From Plectosphaerella cucumerina (Eukaryota > Ascomycota > Sordariomycetes > Glomerellales > Plectosphaerellaceae): 64,000 nucleotides of DNA. Below are positions 1 to 11,578 of the stretch, piece after piece. The stretch spans positions 248,001 through 312,000 of the forward strand of contig JAGPXD010000003.1 of NCBI GenBank assembly GCA_020746995.1. The letters run 5' to 3'. Under the pieces are notes generated by a model. It searched no databases. It was given only the letters and a program-made list of their open reading frames with translations, and was not told where the DNA came from. Both the position numbers and the translations under genes were made by a program. Position 1 is the first letter of the stretch, and the number at the start of each line of letters is the position of its first letter.

Positions 1-3000
1 TCGCCAACGTCAAGAGAACCGGACACACCCCGAACCCTAGGCCTCGGCTTGTACGGTGTGTAGGGCGGTGGCTGCTCTACCGGCGGCCGCGGGTCGGCTG
101 TCATGAGCTGTTGGTAGAAGTAGTCCTCCTCCAGAGACAGACGATGACGGAGTGGCGAGCTTCCATGGCCGGTGGAGGAGGGCGGACGCCGGGTGGTTGC
201 GGTAGAGGATCCATCTCCGCCGTGAGAGTCTGAGGAGCTCATGGGATGTCAGAACTGGACGGCATTCGGTAAAACTGCCGCTGCGAGGCACCCGTTACCG
301 GGATGAGAGCGACGCGTAGAGTCGTGGACACTGGATCGGGTCTCGAAGAGTCAAGCGATTGAAAATGAGGCCTCGGTCTAGCCTCCGATCTTCATCCTGA
401 GCAACGAGGCGAGCCTGGTATCACTTGAAGAGAAGCCGTACTACGCCCGGTAAGAAAGTGACAAGACGTCGTGCCACCGATGAGGGGGGCAGGGCTTTGG
501 TCGTATGTAAGTCTCCGTCGCGGGCGAGTCATCCAACAGCCTGGGTCGGCGGCGAGACGCAATAGGGCGTAAGGGATCCCGGGGTGCCACTTGTGGTGCC
601 CGGAGGTCTGTCGGTACAAGTGCCGTTGCGTCGCGGAAAAGTCCCGTCACGATGTGGATTTCGTTAGGTGAAAGGGCGTAGGTGACAAGAGTGGTGGCTG
701 GCCGAACACCGGAGAGCTGAAGGGAGCCGAACCAGAAGAACAAAATGCCGTGATGTGTGATCTAAGATGTTTCAAGATGCCGGTCGAGTCGAAACAAGAC
801 AAGGTCGAGAACTTGCTAAGAAAAGAGAGAAACGGAAGAAACGGCGACAAGCTTCGACATGGCCGACAAGTGTACATAACACAAGCAGGCAGATCCAGTG
901 AAGATCTGGTGGAACCCTGCCCCATGTCACGCCCCGGATGGAGAAGACATGGATGGTCGACGGCGTGTGCACTCGCCCGTCAGGCGCGAGCAAAGTCGAT
1001 TGGGATGACGGGTCTGTTCAGGGGGGGTTAGGGGGGGCCAGGACCCCCAATGAGACCGAGAGAGGCATCCAAGTGCCATTTTCGCGACCCCATCTCGGGC
1101 ACGTAAGCACCGAAAAGGCGGCCCCTATTGCTGGTGGGAGGATGGCGCCAGCAGATGCGACACAAACACCTTTTCGCCCCCTCCGCCCCTCCTCCCTCCT
1201 CCGTGTGTGCGCATCTGCGGACACGCCGACAAGGAAGGACAGCAAGTCGGCGGCGAGATGGCAATGTGTGAACCGTACTTTCGAGGATGGATCGTCAACG
1301 GCCCGTGCGAGGGGGATGGGCGCCTGTCTGCGCGCGTCCGCCCTCCCACAATGGACTTGTGTGTCTGGTGTTGTCGAAAACGACGGTCGCATCCCCGGCC
1401 GGGTGTGGGTGGACGTGCCCTGTGCCTTTTGTTTAATAACGGACCAGAGCCGTTGCTAGGCCGTTAGGGGTAGGTGAAGCGGACAAGCTGGACGGGTGAG
1501 GCAGGTCTTCGGCGCACTCGGAAGCACTCTCAGACGCACGAGCATGTCCGGCCGCCCTCTTGGCCTCTCCCCAGGCTCAGGGGCAGGGCAACGACAGCTC
1601 TGCTTCTGCTGCCCGGCGATCGGCGGCGCGTTCTGTCGACCTGATTCGCGGCAGCCCGGCCGGCGCACCCCCCTTCCTGTCCGAGGAGAAAACGTCGGGA
1701 GATTTGGGATGGAGATGACATGCAACCCTCCTGGACGTGGGTGTCTTGTCCTGTTGACAGAGGGCGTGCGCAGGGTCGGGTAGGAGGACGCGACGCACGT
1801 CGTCGGATGAGGAGGGGGGGCCCTGTCGTGCCCAGGGGCCAAGCCCGCTGGGAACCTTCCATCGCTTCCATGCATTGTTCCACACATGCTTCCAGAGGCC
1901 CAGCTGGCGTGTGAGGGGGTCGGTCCCACGGAACGGAACCCTGGGGCGACTCGGCACTGTCGGTCGGTCGGCCGTCGGTGGCTAGGCCAGGCCAGGTGCC
2001 CTGCTGGCGTGCGACCACGGCTATCGGCATGGAAGGGGGAGAGGGTGGTGGTGGTCGTCGGGCATCCAATTTGAGGGCATGCAGCGAACGAGAAGAGCGG
2101 TGTTGACGAGGCGGAGATGGAGGAGAAACGTTGCGTGAGCGCGCGTCGTGCACACACACGCGCTCCGGTGCCACTGCCGCTGTGACCATTCGATTCGTCC
2201 CTGAGGTAATACTTTGGTCGTGGCCGCTGAGATTGGAAGGAGCATTGGAGCTCTTGTGGGTTGAGGTGGATAGCACCTACCTCAGCACACATATTGTCAT
2301 CTCCGCCCGCCGCTCGACGTCCATGCCCTCACTGGGCATTGGACACTCCAGCGTCCGTGGCTCGTCAAATGTTTCCCCGTGACATCCTTGACACCCAAGA
2401 ACTCGAGTTCCCCGCCGTCCCTTACCTCCACCAGTGTAGTCACACCACCTGCAAAAATCGGACATTGAGCAGAGCCCACCGTTGCAGCCGTGATCGCCAC
2501 GAGTAAGTTTCTCGCCGAGGTGCCTTTCGTTCAGGGGACCACCCCAGCCAAGTCCAAGGCGCCAGCAGATGCCGGACGCCTTTCCCGTCGCTCCGCTTCC
2601 TCCATTGGCCTGACGCCCCGGCCTGTAGCGTAGCATGAGCACACCATCTCGTCCAGCAGCGCCGCCCATCTAAACCCAGTGAAATATCTTGAACCACATC
2701 CAGACACATCACGCGTCGTCGTCGTGTCTCAACATCGGCTCTCGTCATGCCCCCTATCCCTGATTCTGGAATCTGGCCACAGGTTGCCCTCCTCATGCCT
2801 CGAGATTCACCATCACCGGCAAAACAAAGCCCCATGTTTGTCAAATTCATCATTAGCAGTTGTGTTCCTGCCCCTCGAGGAGACCACCACTGTCAACAAA
2901 TGACCTTGGCAACTAATATAGTACAACTTCCCTCCCTTCTCATGCCGCCATGCATCCTCCATTCCCGCCCGCCAGCCTACCTACGTAAAAAAGCAAATCC

Positions 3001-3514
3001 ATCCCCGGCCCAACGCGGCACAGAATCCTACAGCCCAGCCCCAGCCCAGCCCCGTTGTGTGAATATACAGTTCGTCACCTCGTGACATGGGAAACGTGCC
3101 AGCCTAGTGAGGCTGCTTCGCGTGGGCGAGGCTCATCCTAGACCAAGCCATCCCGCAAAGAAAATGCAAATGCTGCGGGCGATATGCTGAGGAAAGTTGA
3201 AAAAAAAAAGAGAGAGAGGAAGAAGCGCAATAACTGGAAAAACACTGCCACTGCACCTACGCGCCTGCTTCGCAGACGGTCCCCCGTACGGAGAACCATG
3301 CCCGTAACGTAACCATTAGGGCCAGTAACTTTTCTTGCAACTCCAACCGAAGGCCTCATCGGCCGGTATTAGCATGTAAAGGTATAGGGGTTTGGATTAG
3401 AGGACGGTTTTTGTGTGTTTTGGGTTGGGGTCTGCAGCGTGATGCGCCGAGTCAATTCGATAACGAGTTGGAACCGGACGGCCTTTTCATCAACAGCTGT
3501 TTCGAGACGCCGCT
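1..3514. other. No supportable gene (left spacer)
   Basis: Only short overlapping open frames on both strands are present, the longest being 278 codons on the minus strand at 1456-2292. Its composition is Pro/Arg/Ser-rich without any domain-like pattern, which is what GC-rich non-coding fungal DNA gives by chance. The last few hundred bases (about 3100-3514) must hold the 3' UTR of the NTF2-RRM gene. A purine-rich tract (a run of A followed by GA repeats) lies near 3195-3225. Confidence 0.6.
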
Positions 3515-5377
3515 TCAAGCGTTGGCGGCAGCCTGGGAAGCGCCGCGGCCACGGGGAGCACCACCGCGACCGCGTCCCTGGCCAGGGGTGAAGCCGCCAC
3601 GGCCACCACCCTGGCTGCCGGAGCGCTGGCCGTCGAAGCCGCCGCGTCCGCCGCGGGCGGGAACGCCGCCACGGCTGGAGGAGTAGTTGCTACCACCGTA
3701 AGCACCGGCCTTGGGGCGCCTGGGCTCAACCACGATGTTCTCGCCGTTGATCACATGGGGGTTGGCACCGACGGCAGCCTGGTAGCCTGCGGCAGTGGCA
3801 AACTCGACAAAGGCGCAGTTCTGGACAGGAAGAGTGAGTCACACGAAAAGATACCTGGAGGCTGTGTTCAAAAACTTACCTTCTGGCGGTTGACGTCGAA
3901 GTAGGTCAGCTCGCCGTGACGCTGCAGAACAGAGCGGAGCTCCTCGGTGTCGATCTTCTCAGTCACGTACTTAACGTAACCCAGGGTGCCGTTGTCAGCA
4001 GGAGGTCCCGAGATCGACTGGGGGCGGTTCTGGCGCTTCGAGTCGGACACAGACTGCCACTCGCTGGACTCCTTGGGGTCGGTGGGCTGCTGAGCGGGGG
4101 CCGCGCCCTGCTGGGCAGCGGCGGCGGGAGCAGGGGCAGCAGGGGTACCGGCCGCGGGGGCGGCGGCAGACTTGGCGGGAGCGGACTTGTTCTGGGCGGG
4201 AGGCGTGGCCGTCTTGGGGACGACAGGGACAACGGGCTTGGTGCCGACGGCGGCAGCGGCACGGCTGGCCCAGGACAGGGGCTTGGCCGGGGCAGCGGGC
4301 GCAGCAGGAGCGGGAGCGGGACGCTCCGCTGCCTGGGCCGCAGCGTTGGGAGTAGGGCTGGGGTCGACGGGCTTCTCCTGCTCCTTCACGTCCTCCTCGG
4401 CGATCTCGCGGGCCGCGGCCTCGGCGTCGACGGCAGCCTCGGCGGGCTTGGACTCAGGGGCGGCCTCGACCTTGGGGAGCTCGGGCACGGCAACCTCGGG
4501 CTTCGCGGCGGCGGGGGCAGCCTCGGCGGCGGGAGCCTCCTGCTGCTGCTCGAGCTTCTCGTCCACGGCGGCGACATCGATCTCGGCCTCCTTCTCCTCA
4601 GTCTCGGAGACGGGAGCCTCCTCAGCCTCGGCAACGGCAGGCTCCTCCGGAGCGGGGGCGACAGCCTCCTCCTGCTCCTCCTCGCTGACGAAGCGCAGGA
4701 TGTCGTTGACGACGAAGTATCCGCTGGGCTGGGGAGCGAGGACGAAGGTCTGGCAGAACTTCCTAGACTCGCCGCCCCGGTTGGAGGTCTCGCCGATAAC
4801 CTGGATGACGATGTTGTCGAACGAGGCCATCGAGTCCACGTTGGTAACGCGGACCTTGCAGTCCTGGAAGTCCAGCTCCTTGATGCGCTCCTGGATGGCC
4901 TGTTTCACGAAAGCATTAGCAACGGTCTCGAACAAGCATATCAGAAAAGGCTGTACTAACCGCGCGGCCAACGGAGACCGTGGCAACCTCCGCCTCCTTG
5001 CCATACACGAACTGAGATCGCTTGCTGTAGAACAGCTAAAGGGTTGGTTAGCATTTGCATGTAAGGAGAGAGGGCACGGCGTGTGATGCATGGTTAGGCG
5101 CCAGAGTGCTCTGAGGCCGTCGCCATCATCCACTTTTTGTCCTGTGGGTGGGGCAGCAGGCTTTGGCACTCCGTGTCCATTTGCAGGTGCGGGCTCGACA
5201 TACGTGAAGCTTCTCGGGCGTCTTGCTCAGAGTAGTGTAGTACTGCTCAACAAAGTACCAGCCGACCTCATCCTTGCTCAGGTTGGCGTTGGAAGAGCTG
5301 GACTCGACGGAGACGTTGGTGGCTTGGTCGGAGTTCTTGAGCTGCTCCTGGCTCTCGAAGCTACCGTTGGTCGCCAT
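3515..5377 (-). CDS. nxt3: NTF2-like and RRM domain RNA-binding protein, G3BP/Nxt3 type
   Basis: Four exons join in phase: 5377-5204, 5035-4961, 4899-3880 and 3820-3515, giving 524 aa. The ATG at 5377 (MATNGSF) opens the NTF2 domain, which spans roughly residues 37-165 (EVGWYFVEQYYTTLSK, then KRSQFVYGKE, then GYFVVNDILRFV). A long Ala/Pro/Glu-rich disordered linker follows, then an RRM at about 400-470 (GYVKYVTEKIDTEELRSVL, YFDVNRQK across the last intron, CAFVEFA) and an RGG/GRG-rich tail that ends in AAANA. This order is that of metazoan G3BP and fission yeast Nxt3, cytoplasmic RNA-binding proteins tied to ubiquitin protease and stress-granule function; that role here is inferred. The intron inside the NTF2 domain is 168 nt, the others about 60 nt. 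The next gene upstream, gpi13, lies on the same strand 911 bp away. Confidence 0.93.
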
Positions 5378-6288
5378 GGTGTCTGATATTCTTTTGTGAG
5401 GAGAAGGAGAGAGATGGATTCGTGGAAACGGGAACCCAGAAGGCGGCGTCGGGTCGGCGGGATGGCAGTCGTCGGGGGTGAGGGGGAACCCGGTTTCGTC
5501 AAGGAGACTGGCGATCAATGTCAGAGGGGCGCCCGGAATCACAACGCCAATTGGGACTGTTGGAAGCTCCTACCAGAATTCGATGGGTGATACGCAGATG
5601 CGCAGCGCAAGATGGCGAAAGATAGGTTGGAAGAGAAAGACAGATGCCCGGGGCCAAGCTGCTGAAGGATGGACGAAGGGTCAGGACACTCCGCAGTCGC
5701 AGTGTCAAGCGCAAGTGTGTGGGTTCCGTCGATTTGTCAAAGGTCGAAATACTCGAGGTGAATCGAGAATCCAAGGGAGAACAAGGAGGGCGTTGCGGCA
5801 GGTGAGGGTCGAAGAAGGAGCCGAGATTTGGAACGGAAGGGGAGGGAGGGGGAGAAGCTGTAGCCGTGACTTGGGTTCGAAGCGCAAGATTTGGGATGGA
5901 GGCAGCAGGAGGCAGCGTCGTCCGTCTTGGCCGAAGGCAATGGAAAAACACAAGGGCAACGAGTGGCAGCCGATCACGACTTGCCCCGAGCTTTTCCTGC
6001 TATGCCCAACAAGGGAAAGCCGGTATGGAGAAGCGGGCTTTCCCACCTTCCAGCCCTCTTTCAAGATTACCTAAGCAGGAGCTGCCATCCATTCGTCTAC
6101 ACTGTGTAGTGGCACTCTGACAGTCTTGTGGGAGCACGGGGAAGCAAACAACATGCCGATGTCTCAATCAGGGGGCTTGTACAATTTACTTCTATTTGTG
6201 CTTGATGCACCTTCTATAGTTGTACACGAAACAGGTTGCCTACGTGATTGGCATGGATATCGGTGATGTGCCTTATTCTAGTGGCAGC
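5378..6288. other. Intergenic spacer upstream of the NTF2-RRM gene
   Basis: It holds the promoter/5' UTR of the NTF2-RRM gene and the 3' end of gpi13. Open frames here (for instance 198 codons on the plus strand from 5478) have no recognisable protein pattern. Confidence 0.6.
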
Positions 6289-9200
6289 TTAGTCCGCGAA
6301 CCCAAACACCTCGCCGACCGCCAGAGTGTTTGAGCGCACTCCTGTCAGCGTCACGAGGATTCCCACAACATCCATCACGAGGAGCAGCGCAGCTCCCATC
6401 ATGAACCTGGGGCTGAAGACCCGGTACAGCATGAGGTGTCGCCGGAGGTGTCCGGCCCATGCCATCGTTGCCAGGCACTCGACGGCGTAGTACGAGACGA
6501 AGGCTCCTAGCGCTCTGCTCGAGCTTTCGAGGACGCCCTTCCTCTTCGGGCCCACCTTCCACAGCACGACCAGAGGAACCGCCGCCGCGGCGACAATCTG
6601 TCCGGCAAACGTGTTGAGAGCGACAACAATGGGAGTCCAGGGGTATCGGATCTTGAAGAGGGGAATGAAAGCGCTGTCCCACTGCAGGCTGGCGAGGGTA
6701 GCCTGGTGACCGGTCTTGAAGTACCCGAAGTTTCCAAGGACGCCCAGCATGACTGGACCGATGGACTCGGCGGTCAGGTTGTTCAAGTCCAGGATTTCCA
6801 TCAGGGACATGATCTGCCAGAAGATCAATGTCAGGGCGCCACCACCCATTGGCTTCGACAGGAGAATGCAGGCGGCGAGAATGTTGAGCGGGAGAAGCAG
6901 GAAGCGTGCGCCGTTGGTGTTTCCGTATCCCAGGATCGTCACCTGGGTATTGCCCCCGGAAGCGGCCGTGCTGATGACCGACACCAGTGGGGGAGCCCAC
7001 ACGAAGGCGGTCGATCCGGCAACAAAGACCAGGGCCAGAACGAGCTGGGCGAGATAGACGGCAATGGTCTTTAGAGACTGTGCGGGAAGGCTGGGGAACC
7101 AGTCGCCGTTATCCGCCGCGTCGAGAACCCAGTAACAGGCAGCCAGGAACAGACAAGACCGGTAGATGTATCCGATCCATGTTGGGGCAAGTCCTTCAAA
7201 CGACCGAGACGGCGTCAGGAAGGACTTGATAATTGTGGGGAGAACGAGTGCGACAACAAAGGGAACAAGAAGCTGCCACGCCGACGACGTGGAGGATGTG
7301 GTGGATGAATAGTAGGTCGTGGTGCAGTAGGGCATCTGCTCCTCTCTGCACAGTTTCGAAAACGATGCAGCCCTGCCGAGGACCACGAACATGACCGAGT
7401 GATAGACGGCCAGTGTGCGATCTTTAACGCTCGGGATGGAGAACGAGGAAATGGCACTGACGGCACCAAAGGTGCTGACGAAGAACAGGAGGATCGAGTC
7501 TTCCCAGATCGTGTACGAGTTGGATGCGAACCCGGCAGACTGGCCGACGGTGAAGAGGACAGACAGCCAGCCCCACAAGCCGTCGGGCAGGATGTTGAGT
7601 AGAGATTTGCCCGCGCCGATGAGAGGAACCAGGACAGCCAGAATGCTCGACAAGACCGCGGCGGCGGCAATGTACGTGATGTCCTCGAGGCCGATCAGCG
7701 ACGAGCCCACGGCACCAACACCAGCTCCCACAACGGCACCGACGCCAGCAGCGATGACGATGTCCCTGTGAAGCGTCTTGTAGGGTGCCACGTCGGATCC
7801 TTCGCCGAGGATCTCGAGCTTTCTTTCGGCAAAGTCAAGCTCGACATCTTCCGTGGTAGCAAAGTCTTCATCCTCGTCTCGCGAGGAGTAGGCGAGCAGA
7901 GACAGGAGGCCGGCGACCATGATGGTGATGCCCGTGATCATCTTTGCGACATCAAACCTCGCCCAGAGATCCTTACAGATACGGAGGTTCTCTTGCTGGT
8001 AGGTAGCAAAGGTCTCGTACGCCTCTGTCCATGTCTTGGCCGAAAAGGCATCCTGGGCCTTCTTGAGAGTGACTGTGGTCTGGGCAGACGAGGAGCCCTC
8101 GAAACCACGAGCGGCAAAATAGGCGTCTTGGTAACGCTGGATTCCGGCAGCCGTCATGCGCGACACGGCGGCCAGGTTGTTCCAGGCGTTGCCCTTAACA
8201 GTCGCAAAGGCCTCCTCGATGGGTGCTCCCAGGTTGTTAAAAGGGATGGGGAGTCCGAGAAGAAGAGCCAGAGTCGGCACAAGGTCGATCTGGTTGACGG
8301 GCCGTTCCTTGGCCGTAGCGGGTGGCTGAACGTGCGCTGCCTGGGTCCTTCCGAAGAATGGACGCTTCGAGTACATCCACAGGGCTGCCTCGACCTCGTC
8401 ATCGCTCTCTCCGCCGTGATCCCCCTTGCTGTCCATGCCATGGTCACCCATGACGACGAGCACCGTGTCGTCGTCAATCTGAGAGGCGACGTCCCGGATG
8501 AAGCCATCCATCTGCTGCAGCTTGGCCGTCATGGCACTGTGGTCAGGGCCGTAGCGGTGGCCGGCGTGGTCAACGCCCAAGAGGTGGCCAATGAGGACAT
8601 CCCAGCGGCCCTTGTTGGCCGGTTGTAGCAGCGGGGACAAGTGCTCGATAACTCCGTTGTCAACCGTGTGCAGATCCCAGACCTGGAAGCTGTCATATGC
8701 GCGGCTGATGTTGGGCTCGAAATATCCGGGGAACAGCGAGAGCCAGGTATCGTCTCCAAGGTGAACGACGCGCTTCCCCAGGTTCTTCATCTGCATGAGG
8801 AGGTTGTCCTCATCGATGGCAGTGCCCGCAAAGTTGCTTCCCAGGTCGATAAAGGTAGGCAGCGTGCCGGTGGTGAGGCCCTTGAGGCGCTGCAGGGTGG
8901 CAGTGGGAGGATCGGCGATGAAGGGTCGGAGGACAGCCTGCTGGGGCGACTTGACGGCTGTTTCGTGGAGGAAGGGGAACGCGTTGTGGAAGGGAGCCTG
9001 GTCCTCAACGGGAACGGTGAAGTCGTATCGAAGTGCGTCGATGATGATGACGACGGCCTTGTCAAAGGACTTGGGGTGCCAGCATCCGCCCTCGACCGTG
9101 CCCTGGCCCTTCCATGTTTGTCCCAGCTCGACCGGGGGCTGGTCGCATACGGACTGCTCGGTCAGGACGTGCCTCGTCAAAAGGAAGCCGCTGGTGAAGA

Positions 9201-9480
9201 AGAAGATGCCGGCGGCATGAACGACGAGCAACCATGTCCAGAAACCGAACGCCCACCACCATCGCGTCTCGAAGGCCTTCTTCCGGCGGGATTCGAATGC
9301 CTTTCGCTGGGTCTGTCGGAGCTCGGCTTGCTGGGCCTGCTGCTGCTTCTCGCGGTCCAGCTCCTGTGGCGTCTTGCTGGCGTCCGCCGCCTCCTTCGCA
9401 CGCTTCGCTTTTGCGTATTCCTCGGCGATGGTTTTGTAGTCGGGCAGGCCCGTCTGGCCGCGGGGGGTTCGTTGGGACAT
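6289..9480 (-). CDS. gpi13: GPI ethanolamine phosphate transferase 3 (PIG-O/Gpi13)
   Basis: A single uninterrupted frame of 1063 aa from ATG 9480 (MSQRTPRGQTG). An in-frame ATG at 9528 would add 16 residues, but the 9480 start gives the usual cytosolic basic N-terminus before the first membrane segment (about residues 76-100). The lumenal alkaline-phosphatase-like domain is clear: VVIIIDALRYDF (metal site), GLTTGTLPTFIDLGSNFAG (acceptor Thr region typical of the PIG-O branch), GHLLGVDHAGHRYGP and VVMGDHGMDSKGDHGGESD. Many hydrophobic segments fill the C-terminal half. The family adds phosphoethanolamine to the third mannose of GPI precursors in the ER membrane, the step required before protein attachment. 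Length matches the family. A GPI-anchored protease client candidate is encoded at about 50-51 kb in this window. Confidence 0.95.
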   Translation of the reverse strand: MSQRTPRGQTGLPDYKTIAEEYAKAKRAKEAADASKTPQELDREKQQQAQQAELRQTQRKAFESRRKKAFETRWWWAFGFWTWLLVVHAAGIFFFTSGFLLTRHVLTEQSVCDQPPVELGQTWKGQGTVEGGCWHPKSFDKAVVIIIDALRYDFTVPVEDQAPFHNAFPFLHETAVKSPQQAVLRPFIADPPTATLQRLKGLTTGTLPTFIDLGSNFAGTAIDEDNLLMQMKNLGKRVVHLGDDTWLSLFPGYFEPNISRAYDSFQVWDLHTVDNGVIEHLSPLLQPANKGRWDVLIGHLLGVDHAGHRYGPDHSAMTAKLQQMDGFIRDVASQIDDDTVLVVMGDHGMDSKGDHGGESDDEVEAALWMYSKRPFFGRTQAAHVQPPATAKERPVNQIDLVPTLALLLGLPIPFNNLGAPIEEAFATVKGNAWNNLAAVSRMTAAGIQRYQDAYFAARGFEGSSSAQTTVTLKKAQDAFSAKTWTEAYETFATYQQENLRICKDLWARFDVAKMITGITIMVAGLLSLLAYSSRDEDEDFATTEDVELDFAERKLEILGEGSDVAPYKTLHRDIVIAAGVGAVVGAGVGAVGSSLIGLEDITYIAAAAVLSSILAVLVPLIGAGKSLLNILPDGLWGWLSVLFTVGQSAGFASNSYTIWEDSILLFFVSTFGAVSAISSFSIPSVKDRTLAVYHSVMFVVLGRAASFSKLCREEQMPYCTTTYYSSTTSSTSSAWQLLVPFVVALVLPTIIKSFLTPSRSFEGLAPTWIGYIYRSCLFLAACYWVLDAADNGDWFPSLPAQSLKTIAVYLAQLVLALVFVAGSTAFVWAPPLVSVISTAASGGNTQVTILGYGNTNGARFLLLPLNILAACILLSKPMGGGALTLIFWQIMSLMEILDLNNLTAESIGPVMLGVLGNFGYFKTGHQATLASLQWDSAFIPLFKIRYPWTPIVVALNTFAGQIVAAAAVPLVVLWKVGPKRKGVLESSSRALGAFVSYYAVECLATMAWAGHLRRHLMLYRVFSPRFMMGAALLLVMDVVGILVTLTGVRSNTLAVGEVFGFAD

Positions 9481-9813
9481 GGTGGGCGGTCGGTAAGAAG
9501 AAAATAAGAAAGAAAGGAATGTGATCACGAAAGTGCGTTCATGTCATGCGCAGACAGCGACCCGATGGAAGCCTAGCTGGTTCAATTGGCTTCAGATTGA
9601 GGCCGTGGATGTATAGAGGCAGACTGGCCGTCATCCGCGACGGCCGAAGATCCCAAGTCTACAGCGGGTGGATCCCGGGCAAGCTCTTGGCCGCGCCCAT
9701 CCAGGTGGCCCCGCGAGCCCTAGCTGCGCTACCATTTCTCATGTCTGCTTCAGGCAGGCGGTGTCTCAGTCCCATGTCGCCTAAACCACCACCCCAAGAT
9801 CGAGCTTCCATCC
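9481..9813. other. Short spacer between gpi13 and the F-box gene
   Basis: 333 bp between two minus-strand genes; it contains the gpi13 promoter and the 3' UTR of the F-box gene. No gene or RNA is seen. Confidence 0.6.
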
Positions 9814-11286
9814 TCAAATTCCCCCCGAAGGTCCCCCATCGTTGGATGCTGGAGGCATGTCGGGATGCTTGTCTGACATTTTCCATGCGTCATGGCGCTT
9901 CTTCAACGCACAATCCTGGTCCGAGCATTGCATAAACGCTCGCAATTCCTCGTCAGATTCCGACAGAACAGAGGATGAATCAAGACATCGCAGCCACTCG
10001 TAGCTGTGCGGCGATCTGACATGGACCTCTACCACTTGCTTGAGGAACAGCCCGCAACGTTTGACGGGACATCTCCGGTAGCTCAGATGCCGCGACATTC
10101 TTCCGTCAGGCGACTCAGAGTTGATTTCGTGCGCAAATCCTCCGCAACGGTTGCCTGCCCGCCTCCTGGATCCGTTGGCGCCAGTGTAATAGTCTGAACC
10201 CGGTTCTGGCCTCGACCGCCAAGGCTTTGCTGGATTTAGTACAAGATCCCACTTGAACTCGCCCTTGGTCTCAGCCCGCACACGCCTAACTTCCCGGTCA
10301 AGGCAGCTGCAGATGTTGGGGTCGAACGGCTTCATGTTGTCGTTGTTGCGGCCCCAGAGCGGGAAAAGAGCACCTGCCGAAGACAGCTTCCTTCCAGAGA
10401 ATTTGGAAGTCACATCGTTGATCCTCCGCCGATGTAAATCTGCAAGAGCTCCTGAACATCTTGGCACGTGTACAGTGGCCGAGATCCTGAAACAGAGCTC
10501 TCCGCTGCTGTCCCTCCAGGCCTCCAGGCAGAGCCCGTCGTCGTGAATGTCCGGTTTACCTGTATGGACAGAATTGTGCCATGAGCTTTTGTAACGTCCG
10601 GTTGGAGCGCTGGTGTGCTGCTTGTGATGGCACCGAACAGTGTGCTCACCCCCTGAGGAGTCGACAAGACGATTTAGCGACTCCCAGGTGAACGACAGAT
10701 GATCACAGATCGTGACGGCTTGCTCATGGCCAAGACATATCCTTTCGTCGTCGTTGGCGGCGGTCCGTTGAAGTGGCGAGAAGTAGAAAATCCGTTGGTG
10801 CTGTGTCTGGCAAGCTGAGCAGTGGAGAAAAGAGGTTGGATTGGCGCCTTTCGTCTTGCTGCCACGATTGTCTTGGTTGCTGCAGACGTGCCTTGAGTTC
10901 GGGATGAAGAAAACAAGGCTCGGCGTCGCCCAGACCCGGGCCACGTACAACCTCCGGGCCTCATCGGCTTGGCCAGCGAGACGCAGCGACTGAAATTCTT
11001 GCACCTGGCTAAAGAGACGCATGAAGATGCGCGATGTTTGACGCAGTCGCAGAACGTCCTTCACATCCAGTCGCTCCATAATCGAAACCAGCACCATCTC
11101 TGGAAGTCTCACGAGAGGGCTGCATACTTGGTTTCTCCAGATTGGGCGGACCTGTTCTCGGGCAAGCCACGACACCTTGTGAAAGTTATCTCCCATGTAC
11201 AGGGGGGATCGCATGGACCTGGGTACAAAGCAGAATTTCAACCAACTCCGCCAGGATGGTTGGTGCGTCGGTGCTTCGGTGGCCAT
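9814..11286 (-). CDS. F-box domain protein, substrate unknown
   Basis: The frame encodes 490 aa from ATG 11286 (MATEAPTHQPSW). The frame stays open upstream to an ATG at 11655, but those extra 123 residues look unstructured, so I prefer the inner start; this choice is uncertain. An F-box lies at about residues 60-105: LVRLPEMVLVSIMERLDVKD, then LRLRQTSRIFMRLF. Such proteins bind Skp1 and recruit targets to an SCF ubiquitin ligase. The rest has scattered Cys pairs (HCSACQTQHQ, RRCPVKRCG) but no leucine-rich or WD repeats that I can see, so the substrate is unknown. It ends downstream of the Zn2Cys6 gene on the same strand. Introns were not needed to keep the frame open. Confidence 0.72.
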   Translation of the reverse strand: MATEAPTHQPSWRSWLKFCFVPRSMRSPLYMGDNFHKVSWLAREQVRPIWRNQVCSPLVRLPEMVLVSIMERLDVKDVLRLRQTSRIFMRLFSQVQEFQSLRLAGQADEARRLYVARVWATPSLVFFIPNSRHVCSNQDNRGSKTKGANPTSFLHCSACQTQHQRIFYFSPLQRTAANDDERICLGHEQAVTICDHLSFTWESLNRLVDSSGGEHTVRCHHKQHTSAPTGRYKSSWHNSVHTGKPDIHDDGLCLEAWRDSSGELCFRISATVHVPRCSGALADLHRRRINDVTSKFSGRKLSSAGALFPLWGRNNDNMKPFDPNICSCLDREVRRVRAETKGEFKWDLVLNPAKPWRSRPEPGSDYYTGANGSRRRAGNRCGGFAHEINSESPDGRMSRHLSYRRCPVKRCGLFLKQVVEVHVRSPHSYEWLRCLDSSSVLSESDEELRAFMQCSDQDCALKKRHDAWKMSDKHPDMPPASNDGGPSGGI

Positions 11287-11578
11287 GCTTTGGAAGTTGC
11301 TGCTGAGCTTAGTGGGTGAGCAGATAGGTCGAATGAAGGAATTTGGACCACAGCCTGTCGTAGATGGGCGAACAGTCTTGATTCTATAGGCTGGTCTCGC
11401 AAGATTTTTGGTCATTTGCGCCTCGCCTCCCAAGATTGACGCCTTTGTGGTGGCGTAGGCACCGTGACCTGTTTCAGGACCTTGGAGAGACAGCCAGTGG
11501 CTGCCCGTGGCTTTCTTCGATCTTGACGGGGTTGGGGACAGCTTATTCTGAGCCGCCGATGGAATGAATACATCTCCA

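Noticed and set aside
1456..2292. 278-codon minus-strand frame in the left spacer
   Set aside because: Composition is random for GC-rich DNA, with no domain, no plausible introns and competing frames on both strands.
3916..5086. Long plus-strand frames (347 and 304 codons) opposite the NTF2-RRM gene
   Set aside because: They are antisense shadows of the Ala/Pro/Glu-rich linker; the minus strand has true domains and in-phase introns, the plus strand only Gly/Leu or Ala/Ser runs.
9481..9528. Upstream ATG extending Gpi13 by 16 residues
   Set aside because: The extension is hydrophobic and would precede a typical short basic cytosolic start; the ATG at 9480 fits the family better.
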